Part shown: one piece after another, positions 33,640 to 44,935 of the stretch
Position numbering within the stretch: position 1 is the first letter of the stretch
How the letters are laid out: every line of letters begins with the position of its first letter
Assembly (NCBI RefSeq): GCF_001625305.1
Contig: NW_017802824.1
Location: 3,159,062 to 3,223,061, forward strand
DNA length: 64,000 bases
Source of the DNA: Branchiostoma belcheri
Taxonomy: Eukaryota > Chordata > Leptocardii > Amphioxiformes > Branchiostomatidae
Direction: 5' to 3'
Made by a program: the position numbers and the translations under genes
Notes under the pieces: model-generated
What the model was told of the DNA's origin: nothing
The model's database searches: none
The model's input: only the letters and a program-made list of their open reading frames with translations

Positions 33640-33890
33640 CGTGCGTAGTCCAGTGGTTAGCCACCCTGGACCAAGAGGTTGGAAGTTTGAATCCCGGCTG
33701 TTGTCACTCACCCGACATGCACGCTACTTGATATCGAGGCCTAGGGGACATTACACCGTGGTCCACTGTTCATTGTGCTTGTCGAAAAGAGCTAGGGGAA
33801 TTTCCCCGGTACAATGGACCTGTAAGTACTGTACATATTGTCAGTCTTCTCTGTCATGACCAGTGGGAGATTAGCTTTTCAGTGAGCTAA
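33640..33890 (+). mobile_element. tRNA-derived SINE
   Basis: A-box-like TAGTCCAGTGGTTAGCC and B-box-like GTTTGAATCCCGGC, then GGGGAATTTCCCCGGTAC and a tail GTGAGCTAAAACTG. The reverse-oriented copy at 40235-40430 has the same parts. Confidence 0.65.
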
Positions 33891-34009
33891 AACTGATTCG
33901 AGATCACTTTCTTTCTCTTCTTTCTTTGTTGTGAACGGAGATGGATAGTGCTCCAAAGCATTTTTTTAAATGCCAACTGACATTTCATGACCAGACATGG
34001 TGACAGCAC

Positions 34010-34200
34010 ACTCAAGTTATATCAACTTATTTTATGCCGCCACCAACGCAGAGGACGAATACAGGACAAGACAATGCACGGGAAATTCGTGTAAAGTGCC
34101 TTTCCCAAGAGCACAAGATCGGTGGCATGTCAGGACTCGAACCCTGGACCTCTTGGTTCCGAGTCGAGCACGCTGCCACTACGGCACACGACCCCGCAAA
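34010..34200 (-). mobile_element. tRNA-derived SINE, minus strand
   Basis: Read on minus: GTGCCGTAGTGGCAGCG (A box), GGGTTCGAGTCCTGACATG (B box), then CTTGGGAAAGGCACTTTACAC. Same family as 61690-61910 and 63330-63550. Confidence 0.7.
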
Positions 34201-34557
34201 GCATTTTGCAGAGAGCCTGAGAAAACCGAGATCCGACCCACCGCGAGCAGTTTTGGATCAGCCCCCGCATAAAATGTCATTTGTGGCTGCGGCACTTGCT
34301 TTGAATAATTTACGCAATCAAGCAAATCCACCGACTACTCTACTTACGTAAGCATCATCATGCCTCAGGCTTTTAAAGCACTTTACGTGGCTCATAAAGT
34401 AACTCATTATCAGAGGAGGGATAAGTAAGATTCGTTCAGAATTAATTTCATTTGCCGAGGACGTAACAGCGAGTGGGAAGATTAGAATGTCTAATTTCAC
34501 ATTTCATCCAACTAGTCAAAATTTGAAGTATGAATGTAGTTCTTCTGTTCTTTCAGG

Positions 34558-35570
34558 GTATCACCGTCCCTAGTACTGAAAATTGTGCGATTATTACAGG
34601 TTAGAAGAAAATGTATGAAAGTTTTTTTATCTTTTTTTCGGAATATCGCCGTCCCTGGTACTGAAAATGGCGCACTCATTATCATAGGTTAGAAGAAAAT
34701 GTATAAAAGTAGTTTGTGCTTTCGGAATATCGCCGTCCCTGGTACTGAAAATGATGCGATTGTTACCACAGGGTAGAAGAAAAAAATGTATGAAAGTAGT
34801 TTTTTTTCTTTCGGAATATCGCCGTCCCTGGTACTGAAAATGATGTGATTATTACCACAGGGTAGAAGAAAATGTATGAAAGTAGTTTTTTTTTCTTTCG
34901 GAATATCGTCGTCCCTGGTACTGAAAATGGTGCGATTATTACCACAGGGTAGAAGAAAATGTATGAAAGTTTGTTTTTTTTTTCTTTCGGAACATCGCCG
35001 TCCCTGGTACTGAAAATGATGTGATTATTATCATAGGTTAGAAAAAAAATGTATGAAGATATTTTTTTTCGTTCGGAACATCGCCGTCTCTGGTGCTGAA
35101 AATGGTGTGATTGTTACCAGAGGGTAGTAGAAAGTGTATGAAAGAAGTCTTTTTTTTTTCTTTCGGAATATCGCCGACCCTGGTACTAAAAATGGTACGA
35201 TTATTACCACAAGTTAGAAGAAAATGTATGAAAGTATTTTTTTCTTTCGGAATTTCGTCGTCCCTGGTACTGAAAATGGTGCGATTATTACCACAGGTTA
35301 GAAGAAAATGTATGAAAGAAGGTTTTTTTTTTATTTCTTTTGGAATATGGTGCTGAAAATGGTGCCATTATTTCCACAGTGTAGAAGAAAATGTATGAAA
35401 GTAGTTTTTTTTTTCTTTCGGAATATCGCCGTCCCTGGTACTGAAAATGGTGCGATTTATACCACAGGGTAGAAGAAAATGTATGAAAGTAGTTTTTTGG
35501 GTGTTTTTGACCTCCTGGGTATAACTGGAGACAATGTCAATTCATTGTGAAAAGATATAGTCCCCGTCCT
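34558..35570 (+). repeat. Minisatellite, about 87-bp unit, 11-12 copies
   Basis: Each unit has TATCGCCGTCCCTGGTACTG, AAAATGGTGCGATTATTACC, ACAGGGTAGAAGAAAATG and a T-run before TTCGG. Units differ by T-run length and scattered substitutions; the edges are more diverged than the centre. Confidence 0.92.
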
Positions 35571-36335
35571 TAGTGCTGAAAACGTTATTGCTGCTTTTTA
35601 GAGATTTGAGGAATGCGTTCTCTAAGTGTATTGTTCCTTGGGGTCCAATTCATGCCATCAGCTATAATATACGACACATAGTAGCCTACACTCAGTTTTG
35701 CAAAATTCCATACCAACATACAATAACAAAGGAAAGATGTTAATGTTACATCTTTCTATTCAATATACGTGTAATATCCAATGATTTTAACATTTTTTTC
35801 TCGATTCGAAAATCATTTAGTCCTAAACGATGATTTTAATGATACCGTATTTATTCTTCATTTAAAGAGGTTGAATTTCCATTTCCATGAGTGTATTTTA
35901 GGTGATTAAGTAAGGTTAGATTTCCCACTAGTCAAATTAGGCCCTTTTTCCCAATCAGAGTTTATTACTTTATTGATAGCATGGGACTGACTTTCCAATC
36001 ATAAACGTTAACAGTTTCACTTACAACAAAAACAATGGGAACAAACAATATGGCGACATAAATGTGTATTATATTAATACCATTGCAACCCTACTTGTTT
36101 TCAGGAGTGTTTAGCAGTACGATACCTGTCTACGAGAACTTTTGGAAATATTGCCCAATGAAAGCAGTGGAGAATGAAATACATTTTATAAGTCAGTATA
36201 TTCACTACGAGACTAACTGAAACAGATTATTTCAAACAGTTGCTACAATCTACCCTTGGCCCTCCTTTTTAGAACTATCGTACACATGAAAGAGAGCAAA
36301 AACCAAACAGTTGATCAGCCACGTTTACACACATT
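35571..36335. other. No gene or repeat recognised
   Basis: AT-rich DNA without long open frames, splice-framed exons or matches to other parts of the window. Confidence 0.4.
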
Positions 36336-36476
36336 GGTCCCATTCCCACTAGGATAAAATTGTTCGGATCGAACCGAATTGAGTCGCTTTGATCCGGCTC
36401 AATCCGGCTCCAAGCGGGATCAAACCGAATCAATTCGGCTCGATCTGGACAATTTTGTCCTAGTGGGAATGGAGCC
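36336..36476. mobile_element. Palindromic MITE family K
   Basis: Arms of about 55-60 bp: CCATTCCCACTAGGATAAAA at the left and the inverted TTTTGTCCTAGTGGGAATGG at the right, with CCGAATTGAGTCG / CAATTCGGCTCG inside. A second copy lies at 53578-53720. A single strand could fold into one long hairpin. Confidence 0.75.
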
Positions 36477-37040
36477 TTTTAGGCCTTGTTCATATGAAAC
36501 CACCCGAACCACGATTCGGGTAACTCGCATTCATCACATCTGGTCCACGTGCCATACATTCCTTTCAAACCGTGCCCGGTCACGATTCTCCGAAACTGCA
36601 TTCATTGTTGTTTGATAAAAACACGCCAGGCAGCGTGCTATTAATGTCAGAGGTCAACGACCTGCTTGCTGGTGCCTCCCTCCCAGCGTATCTCGGCTGA
36701 ATGCCGACGTGGTCCCGCCAGAGGCGGCGAAGCTCGTCCTAGAACGGACACATTATATGGCAGCTCTTAGTTAAGATGACTAATAGCTATGGTATACTAA
36801 TCAGTTGTATCCATCAACTAGCAGCTACATTTTTGCCGCTGCACACTCTAAATTAATTAAAGTGTCTGGGTTGATATCCGTCTACAGTTACAAGGACGAC
36901 TGTATGTACTAACTGCGCAGCAATTTTCAACCTTTTGAATGTAATTGTGTCAGTCTCTTGAACTCTGATAGCGCACAGACGTTTGACCGTATTTTGCCGA
37001 GGGCCTGTGAATCACGTTGTGGGGCTGGGTGTCGGAGACA
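36477..37040. other. No gene recognised
   Basis: Contains a GC-rich block at 36640-36740 (CGACGTGGTCCCGCCAGAGG) and a piece resembling the left end of the Harbinger-like family near 37049 (GGCCACAGCAAGTAAATTTT, ATGGATGACATC). Confidence 0.3.
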
Positions 37041-37089
37041 TTACCATATGGCCACAGCAAGTAAATTTTATGGATGACATCTTCCTCAG

Positions 37090-37870
37090 ACGTCTCCTTA
37101 CAAAACGTAATTCATTTTTTACAGTCATTGTCGTCATTCTAAATGGCTATCTACGACTCCATAGACTGAATGTAAAAGTATTTCTGTCTATGTACGGGCG
37201 TACTACACAGTACAGTACAGACGTTTTCATCTCCCTACAAGACGTCCTGCAGGCTAGCTAAATGCGGGGTTTTTGAAACAATCATTGTCGTCTTCTAAAT
37301 GGCAATCTACTCATCCATAGACTAAATGGAAAAGTATTTCTCTGTCTATGTATGGGAGTATATACAGCACAGACGTCTGTATCACACGACAAAACGCCCT
37401 GAAGGCTAGCTAATGCAGTGGTTTTTGAAACAAGCATTGTCGTCTTCTAAAGGACAATCTACTAATTCATAGACTGAATATAAAAGTATTTCTGTCTGTT
37501 TATGGGAGTACCACACAGTACAGACGAATACATCTCCCAACAAAACGTCCTACAGGCGAGCTAAATGCGTTTTTCTAACATTTAACATGTCGTCCTTCTG
37601 CACCACGATAGCACATAGAACAATCTACTAATCCATAGATTGACTCTGTACGAGTGTACAACACAGTGCAGAGTGACGTCTGCATCACACGACAAAGCGC
37701 CCTGAAGGCTAGCTAAATGCGTTTTTTAAACATTCATTGTCGTCCTTCTGCACCACGATAGCACATAGGACAATCTACTAATCCATGCATGCATAGATTG
37801 ACTGTGTACGGGAGTTCCACACAGTGCAGACTTCTGTATCACACGACAAAACGCCCTGCAGGCTAGCTGC
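37090..37870 (+). repeat. Tandem repeat, about 155-175-bp unit, five copies
   Basis: Units share CATAGACTGAATGTAAAAG, TATTTCTGTCTATG, CACACAGTACAGACG, CAAAACGCCCTGCAGG and CTAGCTAAATGCG. The third to fifth copies add CTTCTGCACCACGATAGCAC. Confidence 0.88.
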
Positions 37871-38560
37871 TGCGATCCCGGCACAGGTAGGAGTGATGAA
37901 TTGTCGCTCGGTCATTGGGTTTCATCTAGGAGAAAATGCGCCGCGCTCTTGACACAGATGATACCGGGGCGCGACTCACAGGTTCAGGAGGTCACGACAA
38001 AGGAAATGAGTTTGTTTTCCCAAGGCTTCGATATTCTACCTTTTACTTGTGGGTGTTTAAAAAATAACATTATCTTTGCTTTTACTTCATTAAATTTTGG
38101 TACTCATATACAACGTCTTTTACAGCTTTTCTAGTTCATTTATAGTAAAAATAATCCCTTATATATTTATCCAATAACATAAACAATGTACGTTCGTTAT
38201 GTCTACCTTAATATCTGATTGAGAGGAATATCGTATAGGAAACAGGTAACGTCTATATGTTTCCAGACGATCCCCCCGAGACTCCGATTGAATATTTATC
38301 ATTACGGAGAGCCGTAACCACAAATGTGACTCGCAGTCGTAATTGTCTCGCTTTTGGTCGATTCTGCCCCTCACTATCAAAATTCATCTACCGCCCACTA
38401 GATTAACGTCTATATTGCGAGCCCCGTGCCGATTTAATTCGGTCTCATTCAGTCTATTTTAGATTTTGGGTGGTGGTGTTTTTTTCTAGAAGAAATCTGT
38501 AGACTCAGGTGGTGTGGTTGGTGGTATACGTATGCACTGTCGTTAAACCCAAACGGGAAC
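37871..38560. other. No gene recognised
   Basis: AT-rich except for the first 100 bp. Nothing splice-framed or repeated elsewhere in the window. Confidence 0.35.
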
Positions 38561-38569
38561 AATGGAGAA

Positions 38570-38873
38570 AGTGAGAGTGCTCGCCTGATGGCTCCCCGTG
38601 AAAGTGGGGGCTGCATGCACGCCGGTCACGTGACGCGGGGGGAATGCAAATTCCCGGAGAATCGATTGTTGTTGTGGAATGAGCAGCGTCTGGAATAACA
38701 TGGCGCGCGCCGCGGAGCCCAGGTGCGCCTGACGACCCACATTCCAGGAACTGCAACTTTCCAACCCCCGCTTTTCGTTTCGTGTTGTTGTTGTTGTGGT
38801 ACGTTGTTGGCACCTGTGGAATTTGCGTGACACCTGCGGCAGGTAGGACGCACCTGTGCGGAGTTGCAGGAGG
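38570..38873 (+). promoter_or_regulatory. GC-rich, E-box-rich block upstream of a candidate first exon
   Basis: CpG-rich stretch (GTCACGTGACGCGG, GGCGCGCGCCGCGG) in AT-rich surroundings. CAGGTG at 38720 and CACCTG at 38811, 38831 and 38851 precede the ATG, with two more inside the exon (38885, 38915). This fits a promoter or 5' UTR for the exon that follows; inference only. Confidence 0.45.
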
Positions 38874-38949
38874 ATGAAGGTCCCCACCTGTGCGGCGTGT
38901 TGGATCTTGATGCTCACCTGTGTTGTGCAAGACGTCTCGGCAGCCATAA
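38874..38949 (+). CDS. Orphan first coding exon: signal peptide with phase-1 donor
   Basis: ATG opens MKVPTCAACWILMLTCV, then VQDVSAAI: a short basic start, a hydrophobic core of about 12 residues and an AxA-like end (VSA-A), a good secretory signal peptide. The exon stops at a perfect GTAAGT donor (38950-38955) after one base of codon 26, so the intron is phase 1. Signal-peptide exons ending in phase 1 are typical of secreted and cell-surface proteins built from shuffled domains. No later exon is recognised in the 25 kb to the right, so either the first intron is very long, or the exon is decoy sequence. The gene family cannot be named. Confidence 0.45.
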
Positions 38950-38959
38950 GTAAGTGTTC

Positions 38960-39730
38960 CTTACGATTAAACCAACACCTCTCGCTTTCTGAGATAAAGA
39001 AAAGTCCCCTTAACGCAAATGTGTGTCGTGCAGGCTGTGACTTTATGACCGACTGCATGATTTATCGTGTTTGATGTTAATAGAACGTTATCTAAGCGCG
39101 GCGTGCCTGTGACACAGCCCGCTCGTTTGGTCCCGTTTTGCCGGTGTAAGAATGAGCGGCCGCCTGATATGATACCAGATGGTGATGCAGGGTTTATGTA
39201 CAAGCCGGTAAATCTGGTAATAGCGGAGGAGCCCGGGCTTTTTGGCTGAACGCCACGCGAGGGAGAAGAAGAAGAAAAAAACCTTGGACGCCCGACACAG
39301 TAGGAAAATTGATTACGATGAAGAAAGCCATTTAGCGAGACGCGGGTTTCATGTGCCTGTGCTCTCACTTCTGATAAAGGCACAGACAAAAGCCACAGTG
39401 GCGAGACAAAGCATCACGCCCGTAACAACAGCGAAGCCTCTACGAGTTCTCTAGTGGGTACAGGTAGACAAGTGGAGAGATCGTTAGAATTCAGGAATTG
39501 TCCTGAGGACATCGATAGCACGGCTGGACAAGGAAAACGGGGGAACGTGCTTTAGCTAACGATAGGTAGATATAGGTGGGGATTTCTAAATACTTCTCTC
39601 GAGTGGGTTATGTTTTTTTGCGATGGTTGTGTGGAATAGTGCTGCATCAGGGCGGGGCATACAGATAGGGTTTAGGATGGGGTGGGGGGCACTGATGGTA
39701 CCGCTTGCCAATAAACCTGGCGCTGGGCGC
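38960..39730. other. No gene recognised downstream of the signal-peptide exon
   Basis: Mixed GC content with short overlapping frames on both strands and no splice-framed continuation of the exon at 38874. 39600-39730 is G-rich with GGCGCTGGGCGCC palindrome at 39719-39731. Confidence 0.3.
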
Positions 39731-39733
39731 CAA

Positions 39734-40020
39734 TAAAGGGAGCTGCTAGTCTTCCTCGTTGCTCGTCCAAGCGGGCGACTGTTTGAGTATTCCGGCAGGG
39801 TGCTCGGGAGGAGTGCCGTGGCCGGTCACGTCCGACTCAGGGACGCGCAACAGGGGCGTGGTCACGCCGCGGGCCCTCACGGCCGGCAAACCCGCGGGAG
39901 GAGGCGAGGGAGCTGGCCTGGGTGCCGTCCTGTTTGTACACCAGGGCTCCAATGCTTGCTCCGTAATGCTGAGGTCACAATTCCCACACGGGGCCCGGCC
40001 GGGCAGCTTTTTGGAACGAA
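39734..40020. other. CpG-rich island of unknown role, possible minus-strand exon
   Basis: About 290 bp with dense CpG (CGCCGCGGGCCCTCACGGCC). On the minus strand it is open and would end in TSNEED then a stop; the other strand is also open. No matching splice acceptor of good quality is seen, so coding status is undecided. It could be an exon, a regulatory island or an unmethylated repeat. Confidence 0.3.
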
Positions 40021-40234
40021 AAGTACAGTATAAAAGACAACAAAACACAGAGAAGTTTTTGATAACAACCATGGGCACTATTTTTTGTACATTCTTAATA
40101 TGATCATGAAGCGTTAATTTTTCGTTCATACAAACAGCCCGGCTGGGCCCCGGTTTGGAAATGTGGCCTAAGCATAAAATAGTGTGTACGGGAGCCCTGT
40201 TATAGGAAAGGGATCTCGATCTAGTTTTAGCTCA

Positions 40235-40430
40235 CTGGAGAGCTATACTCTACAGAGAAGACAGACGCTATGTGCAGTATTTACAGGTTACCAGTAATTG
40301 TACCGGGGAAATTAATTCCCCTAGGTCTTATTCTGACTAGCAAAATGAACAGTGGACCTCAGCTTAACGTCCCGTTCTAAGGACTGCGACTGTGAGGGTC
40401 ACTAACCACTAGACTATGCACGCCACAGTA
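40235..40430 (-). mobile_element. tRNA-derived SINE, minus strand
   Basis: Inverted copy of 33640-33890: TTTTAGCTCACTGG at one end, GGGGAAATTAATTCCCC, and the A-box region ACTAACCACTAGACTATGCACG at the other. The B box is decayed. Confidence 0.6.
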
Positions 40431-40439
40431 AATAGATGA

Positions 40440-41315
40440 CACCTAGGCTATAGGGAACCAGGAATTATTAAGAATATTTAGTAGAATAGCTGTACTAACA
40501 AATAAATTGAAAAATTGTTTATTCATTTCAGCTTTACTACAGTAAGATTCCATTTGTGAATCCCAGTCCAAATTAAAACAACATAACATAAATTATGATA
40601 ACCTAGACATAGTGGAGTCCACAAAAAGATTTGCTCAAAATAAATAGTAACTGCCAATAATAAGTTGTTACTAACAAAACAACAATAATGATAATGGCAA
40701 TAGTAGCAATAATAATAAGCATACATGTTTAATGAATATATTGCCTACGTTACACGGCAGCAACAGCTAGCTAGTTTTGTTGGTTAAGGTAAAAACGGAT
40801 TTTTCCGAAAACTGTACATTACAAGCAAGCAGAAATACATGAATTACATGGATGTCTGTTTTGATCATACTAATGCGGTAAAAGCACATAAACCACATAA
40901 ATGGATAAACGCAAAACTATTAGGAGATGATACTCGTATCTATATACTTAGTATAATAGTCTTACACCGTATATATAGACGTGTGCTTCTGACGTAACGA
41001 TTAGGAGTGGTGAAACGCAAATATCGTCTTCCTTACACCGAGCTATTCGTCTTCTACACCCCCCTGGTTCCCTAGTGACACACGGTAAAGAACTGCGGGC
41101 CATATGGTGCTCACTATACCCACCACTGGGACGTTCTTTATATGCATTACTTAGAATGTTTGTATACATTAAATCCTGCTGCAGCTAAGCGCCAAGCCTA
41201 ATTAAGCACACGCAATGACTCCGTTGACAAAGTGAATTATGGAAGCTTCAGTCCTCGATACGACGTTTTAAAAAAAGTAGCAAAAGTAGAGTATAGCAAA
41301 TTTTGATGAAGTTAG
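40440..41315. other. No gene or repeat recognised
   Basis: AT-rich DNA with several long imperfect (AATAAT)-type stretches near 40690. Confidence 0.35.
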
Positions 41316-41319
41316 ATTA

Positions 41320-41731
41320 GGCCACAGCAAGTAATTTTTATGAATGACATCAGCGCTCGCATTAATTTTCGCCTGATTTTGGAGAAAAAAACAAGTAATT
41401 TTGTTGCCTTCTGACAGTTGTTAACATGACGAAAATGGGCAAAGATGTCTTTTGCCATGCCGGAAGGTGGATGACAGATAACTATAAAGAGAGGAGACAA
41501 TAAAAGGCTCTGATTTAATGTTTCGTTTCTTACTTTGATGCAGTGATATCTGATGCTGGCTGTGTATATGTGATGTTCCTACTGAATCAAAACCATTTGT
41601 ACAATGATTGAGTCCAAATTTTAAATTGTAGGAATCTTGTTTTTTTTCGGCCCGACTTCTTTTTTTCGCCCGCTCGCATTAGATTTGGAATCTGCGGAGG
41701 ATGTCATCCATAAAATTTACTTGCTGTAGCC
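41320..41731. mobile_element. PIF/Harbinger-like MITE, complete, TTA duplication
   Basis: Inverted ends GGCCACAGCAAGTAATTTTT with ATGAATGACATC, and the right end GATGTCATCCATAAAATTTA then CTTGCTGTAGCC. TTA flanks both sides (41317-41319, 41732-41734). About 412 bp, no transposase. Confidence 0.8.
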
Positions 41732-42004
41732 TTATAAAACAGTTGTGGCGTGATATATGTTATTTTTCTTGCGTTTTTAGTAAAGCCTCTGGCCGACAAA
41801 GTGAATGAAGTGTTTCTTTCTTTCATTCAACACGAAGTTGAGTCGTTGTTTTTTTCTAGCGACAGCTGTCTAGGGATTATCTTTATGTATATTGAAGTTC
41901 GTCATGCGTTGATAATAGTTTTACCGTGCTGGGATTCGGCTGTGTGGATTAAGAGACTAGCTATACAATCATTTCCACTGGGATGCTTTTTTTATAGCCA
42001 TTAA

Positions 42005-42413
42005 GGCCACAATGATTTAATTTTATGGATGACATCCTCTGAAGACCCCCAAACTAGTGCGCGCGGGCGAAAAAAATAAAAATCCGGCCAAAAATAAAAA
42101 TGCTACAAAACCACAGGAATACAAACCTGGTATTGTGAATTTGGCGCATTACATAGCGACGTATACGACAGGCCGACACATGCTGGATTTTTGCGGAATA
42201 TATGAATCGACACTGCTGTACGTATGTACTGAGTTCTTGAGTCTTGGAGCTTCGGTAGCCTGGCTGCCGTCAACCAGAGTTATCACCACCATGCACTACC
42301 CAGGCCTAAAGCCAGGCCAGAGCCTCGGAATACGTGATTTCTTTTTTTTTTTGAGATCGGGCGAAAATCAATGCGCGCGTGGATGTCATCCATAAAATTA
42401 AATCGGTGTGGCC
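42005..42413. mobile_element. PIF/Harbinger-like MITE, complete, TAA duplication
   Basis: Ends GGCCACAATGATTTAATTTT and the inverted AAAATTAAATCGGTGTGGCC, with subterminal ATGGATGACATCC / GGATGTCATCCAT. TAA flanks both sides (42002-42004, 42414-42416). It lies only about 270 bp from the previous copy. Confidence 0.82.
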
Positions 42414-42639
42414 TAATTAGGTTTTCATGAAGTTAACGCCAGCCATGCAGACAAAAACATGTCACAATTTCTATACAGATCGTGGCTCTGTAAAAATCAT
42501 GACGTCTTTGTCATTATGAACTGTTACTCAAATGAGTCAATGCTGATAGATGCTAATGAAAATTACAAAAGGTATACAATAGCCTTTAATTAGTTAACAA
42601 ATGGGCGCAATTGGTTGAATTATGCATGAAAACGTACTT

Positions 42640-42975
42640 GAAGGCATCCAGTGCAGTTTTTAAGGTTTGTGAATCCGATTTTTCAAAGCCAATATCCTGG
42701 TCATTCATCGACATACTAAGTTAAAACCATGGAGCAAAACTTTCCAAACCTCTGTCTCTGACGGAAAATGGTTACTGGGAGGGCACTGGGCAGATTTTTA
42801 GGGTACCTCCCAGAAAATAAAGGACTGCAGTTTTGAATGCCCAAAGTATGAAATGCCGATTTAAATGTGCTAATGTGAAGCAGTATGTGTCAATATCACA
42901 AAGATTGTCTTATTCAGAATATTTCCAGTTTTGCTGCCCTGAAATCACATTGGATGTCTTTAAGTCTTATATTTG
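42640..42975 (+). repeat. MITE family D copy
   Basis: Starts AAGGCATCCAGTGCAGTTTT and contains AGGGTACCTCCCAG, GTCAATATCACAAAGATTG and CCAGTTTTGCTGCCCTGAAA, matching the other D copies in order. Confidence 0.5.
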
Positions 42976-43145
42976 ACTGTTGTTCGGGAGTATGTCAGCG
43001 GTGTTCGGAGATTGTTCGGGGTTCAAGTTTGACTCAACTTTAAGTCACCTTTGATTCAAATTCATATACAAAGGTAGACGGGGCCTATATATAGTACGAC
43101 TGCTCCCAAACTTCAGAAAACCTTGGTTGGTTGGTTGGTTGGTTG
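42970..43145. repeat. MITE family H fragment
   Basis: GTTCGGGAGTATGTCAGCGG, TTGACTCAACTTTAAG, CATATACAAAGGTAGACGGG and CCTTGGTTGGTTGGTTGG correspond to the inner part of 58385-58715. Confidence 0.5.
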
Positions 43146-43399
43146 GTGGTTTTGAGTGTGCCACATGGATTTAAGTCTTGATACGGCGCAAAGCGGATGT
43201 GAGATATTGTAAATGTCAAGCCGTTCGACGAACATAAGTGTGGTTATGTCAATTTCTTCCCGAGGGACGCATGTCTTCACACCTTGACATGGTTTGCCTA
43301 GTTTGAACGTGTCTAAGCATCGTTGATTCACATATCTGTATCTGTACAGCCGGTATAACCACCCTACGGCGTAACGCACCAGCTTCGCAGGCACGCGGC

Positions 43400-43760
43400 G
43401 CGGCGGCAGCTGGCTACTTTACACCGAACGACTTGTTACACCTAACCCTTGAATATCTATCTAATGATGGTGCCTCTACAGTACTTGGTGACAGCAAGTT
43501 CCACTCTGCGATAGTTTTCGGAAAGAATGAATTTTTGAACACCTCAATCCTCGGTTGATAACTCTGGTACTTGAAGGCATGGCTATTTGTTGTTATATAT
43601 TGAGCTAGAACGAGCAAGAGGGAACGTTCTTTCGAGACACAATACATATTTATCGTGACTGCATTTAACTCCGAGTTATCCATGTTTGCTTTGCTTCTCA
43701 AAGTACATTTTTCACGAGCCGTGGTGCCAGGTTTTGAATCGGCTGCCATGCTTACCATGA
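43400..43760 (-). pseudogene. Degenerate LINE ORF2 C-terminal fragment
   Basis: Minus-strand frame contains SHAFKYQSYQPRIEVFKNS, FFPKTIAEWNLLSPS and EAPSLDRY, the standard tail of many LINE polyproteins (sheets of 'FFPRTIxxWNxLP' type). The upstream part is frameshifted. No 3' tail or target duplication is found. Confidence 0.65.
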
Positions 43761-43829
43761 CGTAACTGGCAATATTTAATTGAATCAAATGGCAACGAAA
43801 ATTTAGGAAAAAAAACACGGAAGAATAAT

Positions 43830-44505
43830 TTGCAAGAATCGATGTTCCCTAACATCAGAAGAGTGTATTTGCTGTCCAAATGCTCATTGAGTAATTATAA
43901 TGTCTGGCACGTTTGACTATTGTTCGGGTTATGTTGTATTTCAATGTCGTCTTTAACGATTTAGCTCTCGTAGTATTCCCAAACGTACAATACAGTAAAG
44001 AGAGTCGGGTAAGGCACACCCGCCTTCACAAAAACTCATTATAACAGAGTTTTTACAATTGATCAATGAACAACGGAGATCTTTATGCCGTCAGCCACTT
44101 TATCACAAATGACTTTTGTGTAATACCGTCTTCTGTTAATGCGGTCGTCTTATACCGGATGGTTCAAGCCGGATACGCGTTGCATCCCATAATAGTCGTC
44201 TGACCAACTGTAGCTCTCTCATCAAGCGGAGACGACGGTGTTTTGCCCATCAACCAATCAGCATGTAGCCACTTTCGTGTAGAACATTCAGGGGCCTGTT
44301 TCAGAAGTGTGAGTCCTTTCCAGTCGAAATCAGATGAACATAAAACTATACGTAACAAACAGTAATATCAAAACGGAAAAATACTACTATAAAGTTACTT
44401 TTACTAGCCCATTACTTCAAATATTCAATACCATGGACAGGACCCAAGAGAAGCTATATACTGTGCTCAATACATTCAGTACCAAGGACAGAACCACACA
44501 AAGCC
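43830..44505. other. No gene recognised
   Basis: AT-rich with no clear repeat or exon; 44160-44240 is somewhat more GC-rich. Confidence 0.35.
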
Positions 44506-44510
44506 GATTT

Positions 44511-44511
<1 letters not shown>

Positions 44512-44555
<44 letters not shown>

Positions 44556-44733
44556 AACTACTACTACTACTACTGCTGCTGCTGCTACTACTACTACTAC
44601 TACTACTACTACTAGTACTACTATTGCTACTACTACTACTTCTACTACTACCACTACTACTACTACTACTTTTACTACTACTATTGCAACTTCTACAGCT
44701 ACTACTACTAATACTGCTTTCACTACTACTTTT

Positions 44734-44789
<56 letters not shown>

Positions 44790-44935
44790 TACCACTACTA
44801 CTAATACCAATGCTACTACTACTGCCACTGCTACTTCAATTACTACTACTCCTATTACTAGGTTTACTGCCTCTACTTCTACTACGTTTACTGCTAATAA
44901 TGTTCCTACTACGACTACTACTACTCCACCACAGA
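44512..44935 (+). repeat. (TAC)n / (CTA)n microsatellite, about 420 bp
   Basis: Trinucleotide array with long perfect blocks (44512-44560, 44735-44790) joined by imperfect blocks with TGC, TTC and GCA triplets. All six frames stay open because of the 3-bp period; they are not genes. Confidence 0.95.

Noticed and set aside
34558..35570. Regular repeats that might suggest a CRISPR array
   Set aside because: Units are continuous 87-bp minisatellite copies without unique spacers, in a eukaryotic context.
39067..39454. Short open frames downstream of the signal-peptide exon
   Set aside because: None joins the exon at 38949 in phase 1 through a credible acceptor, and neither product resembles a known domain.
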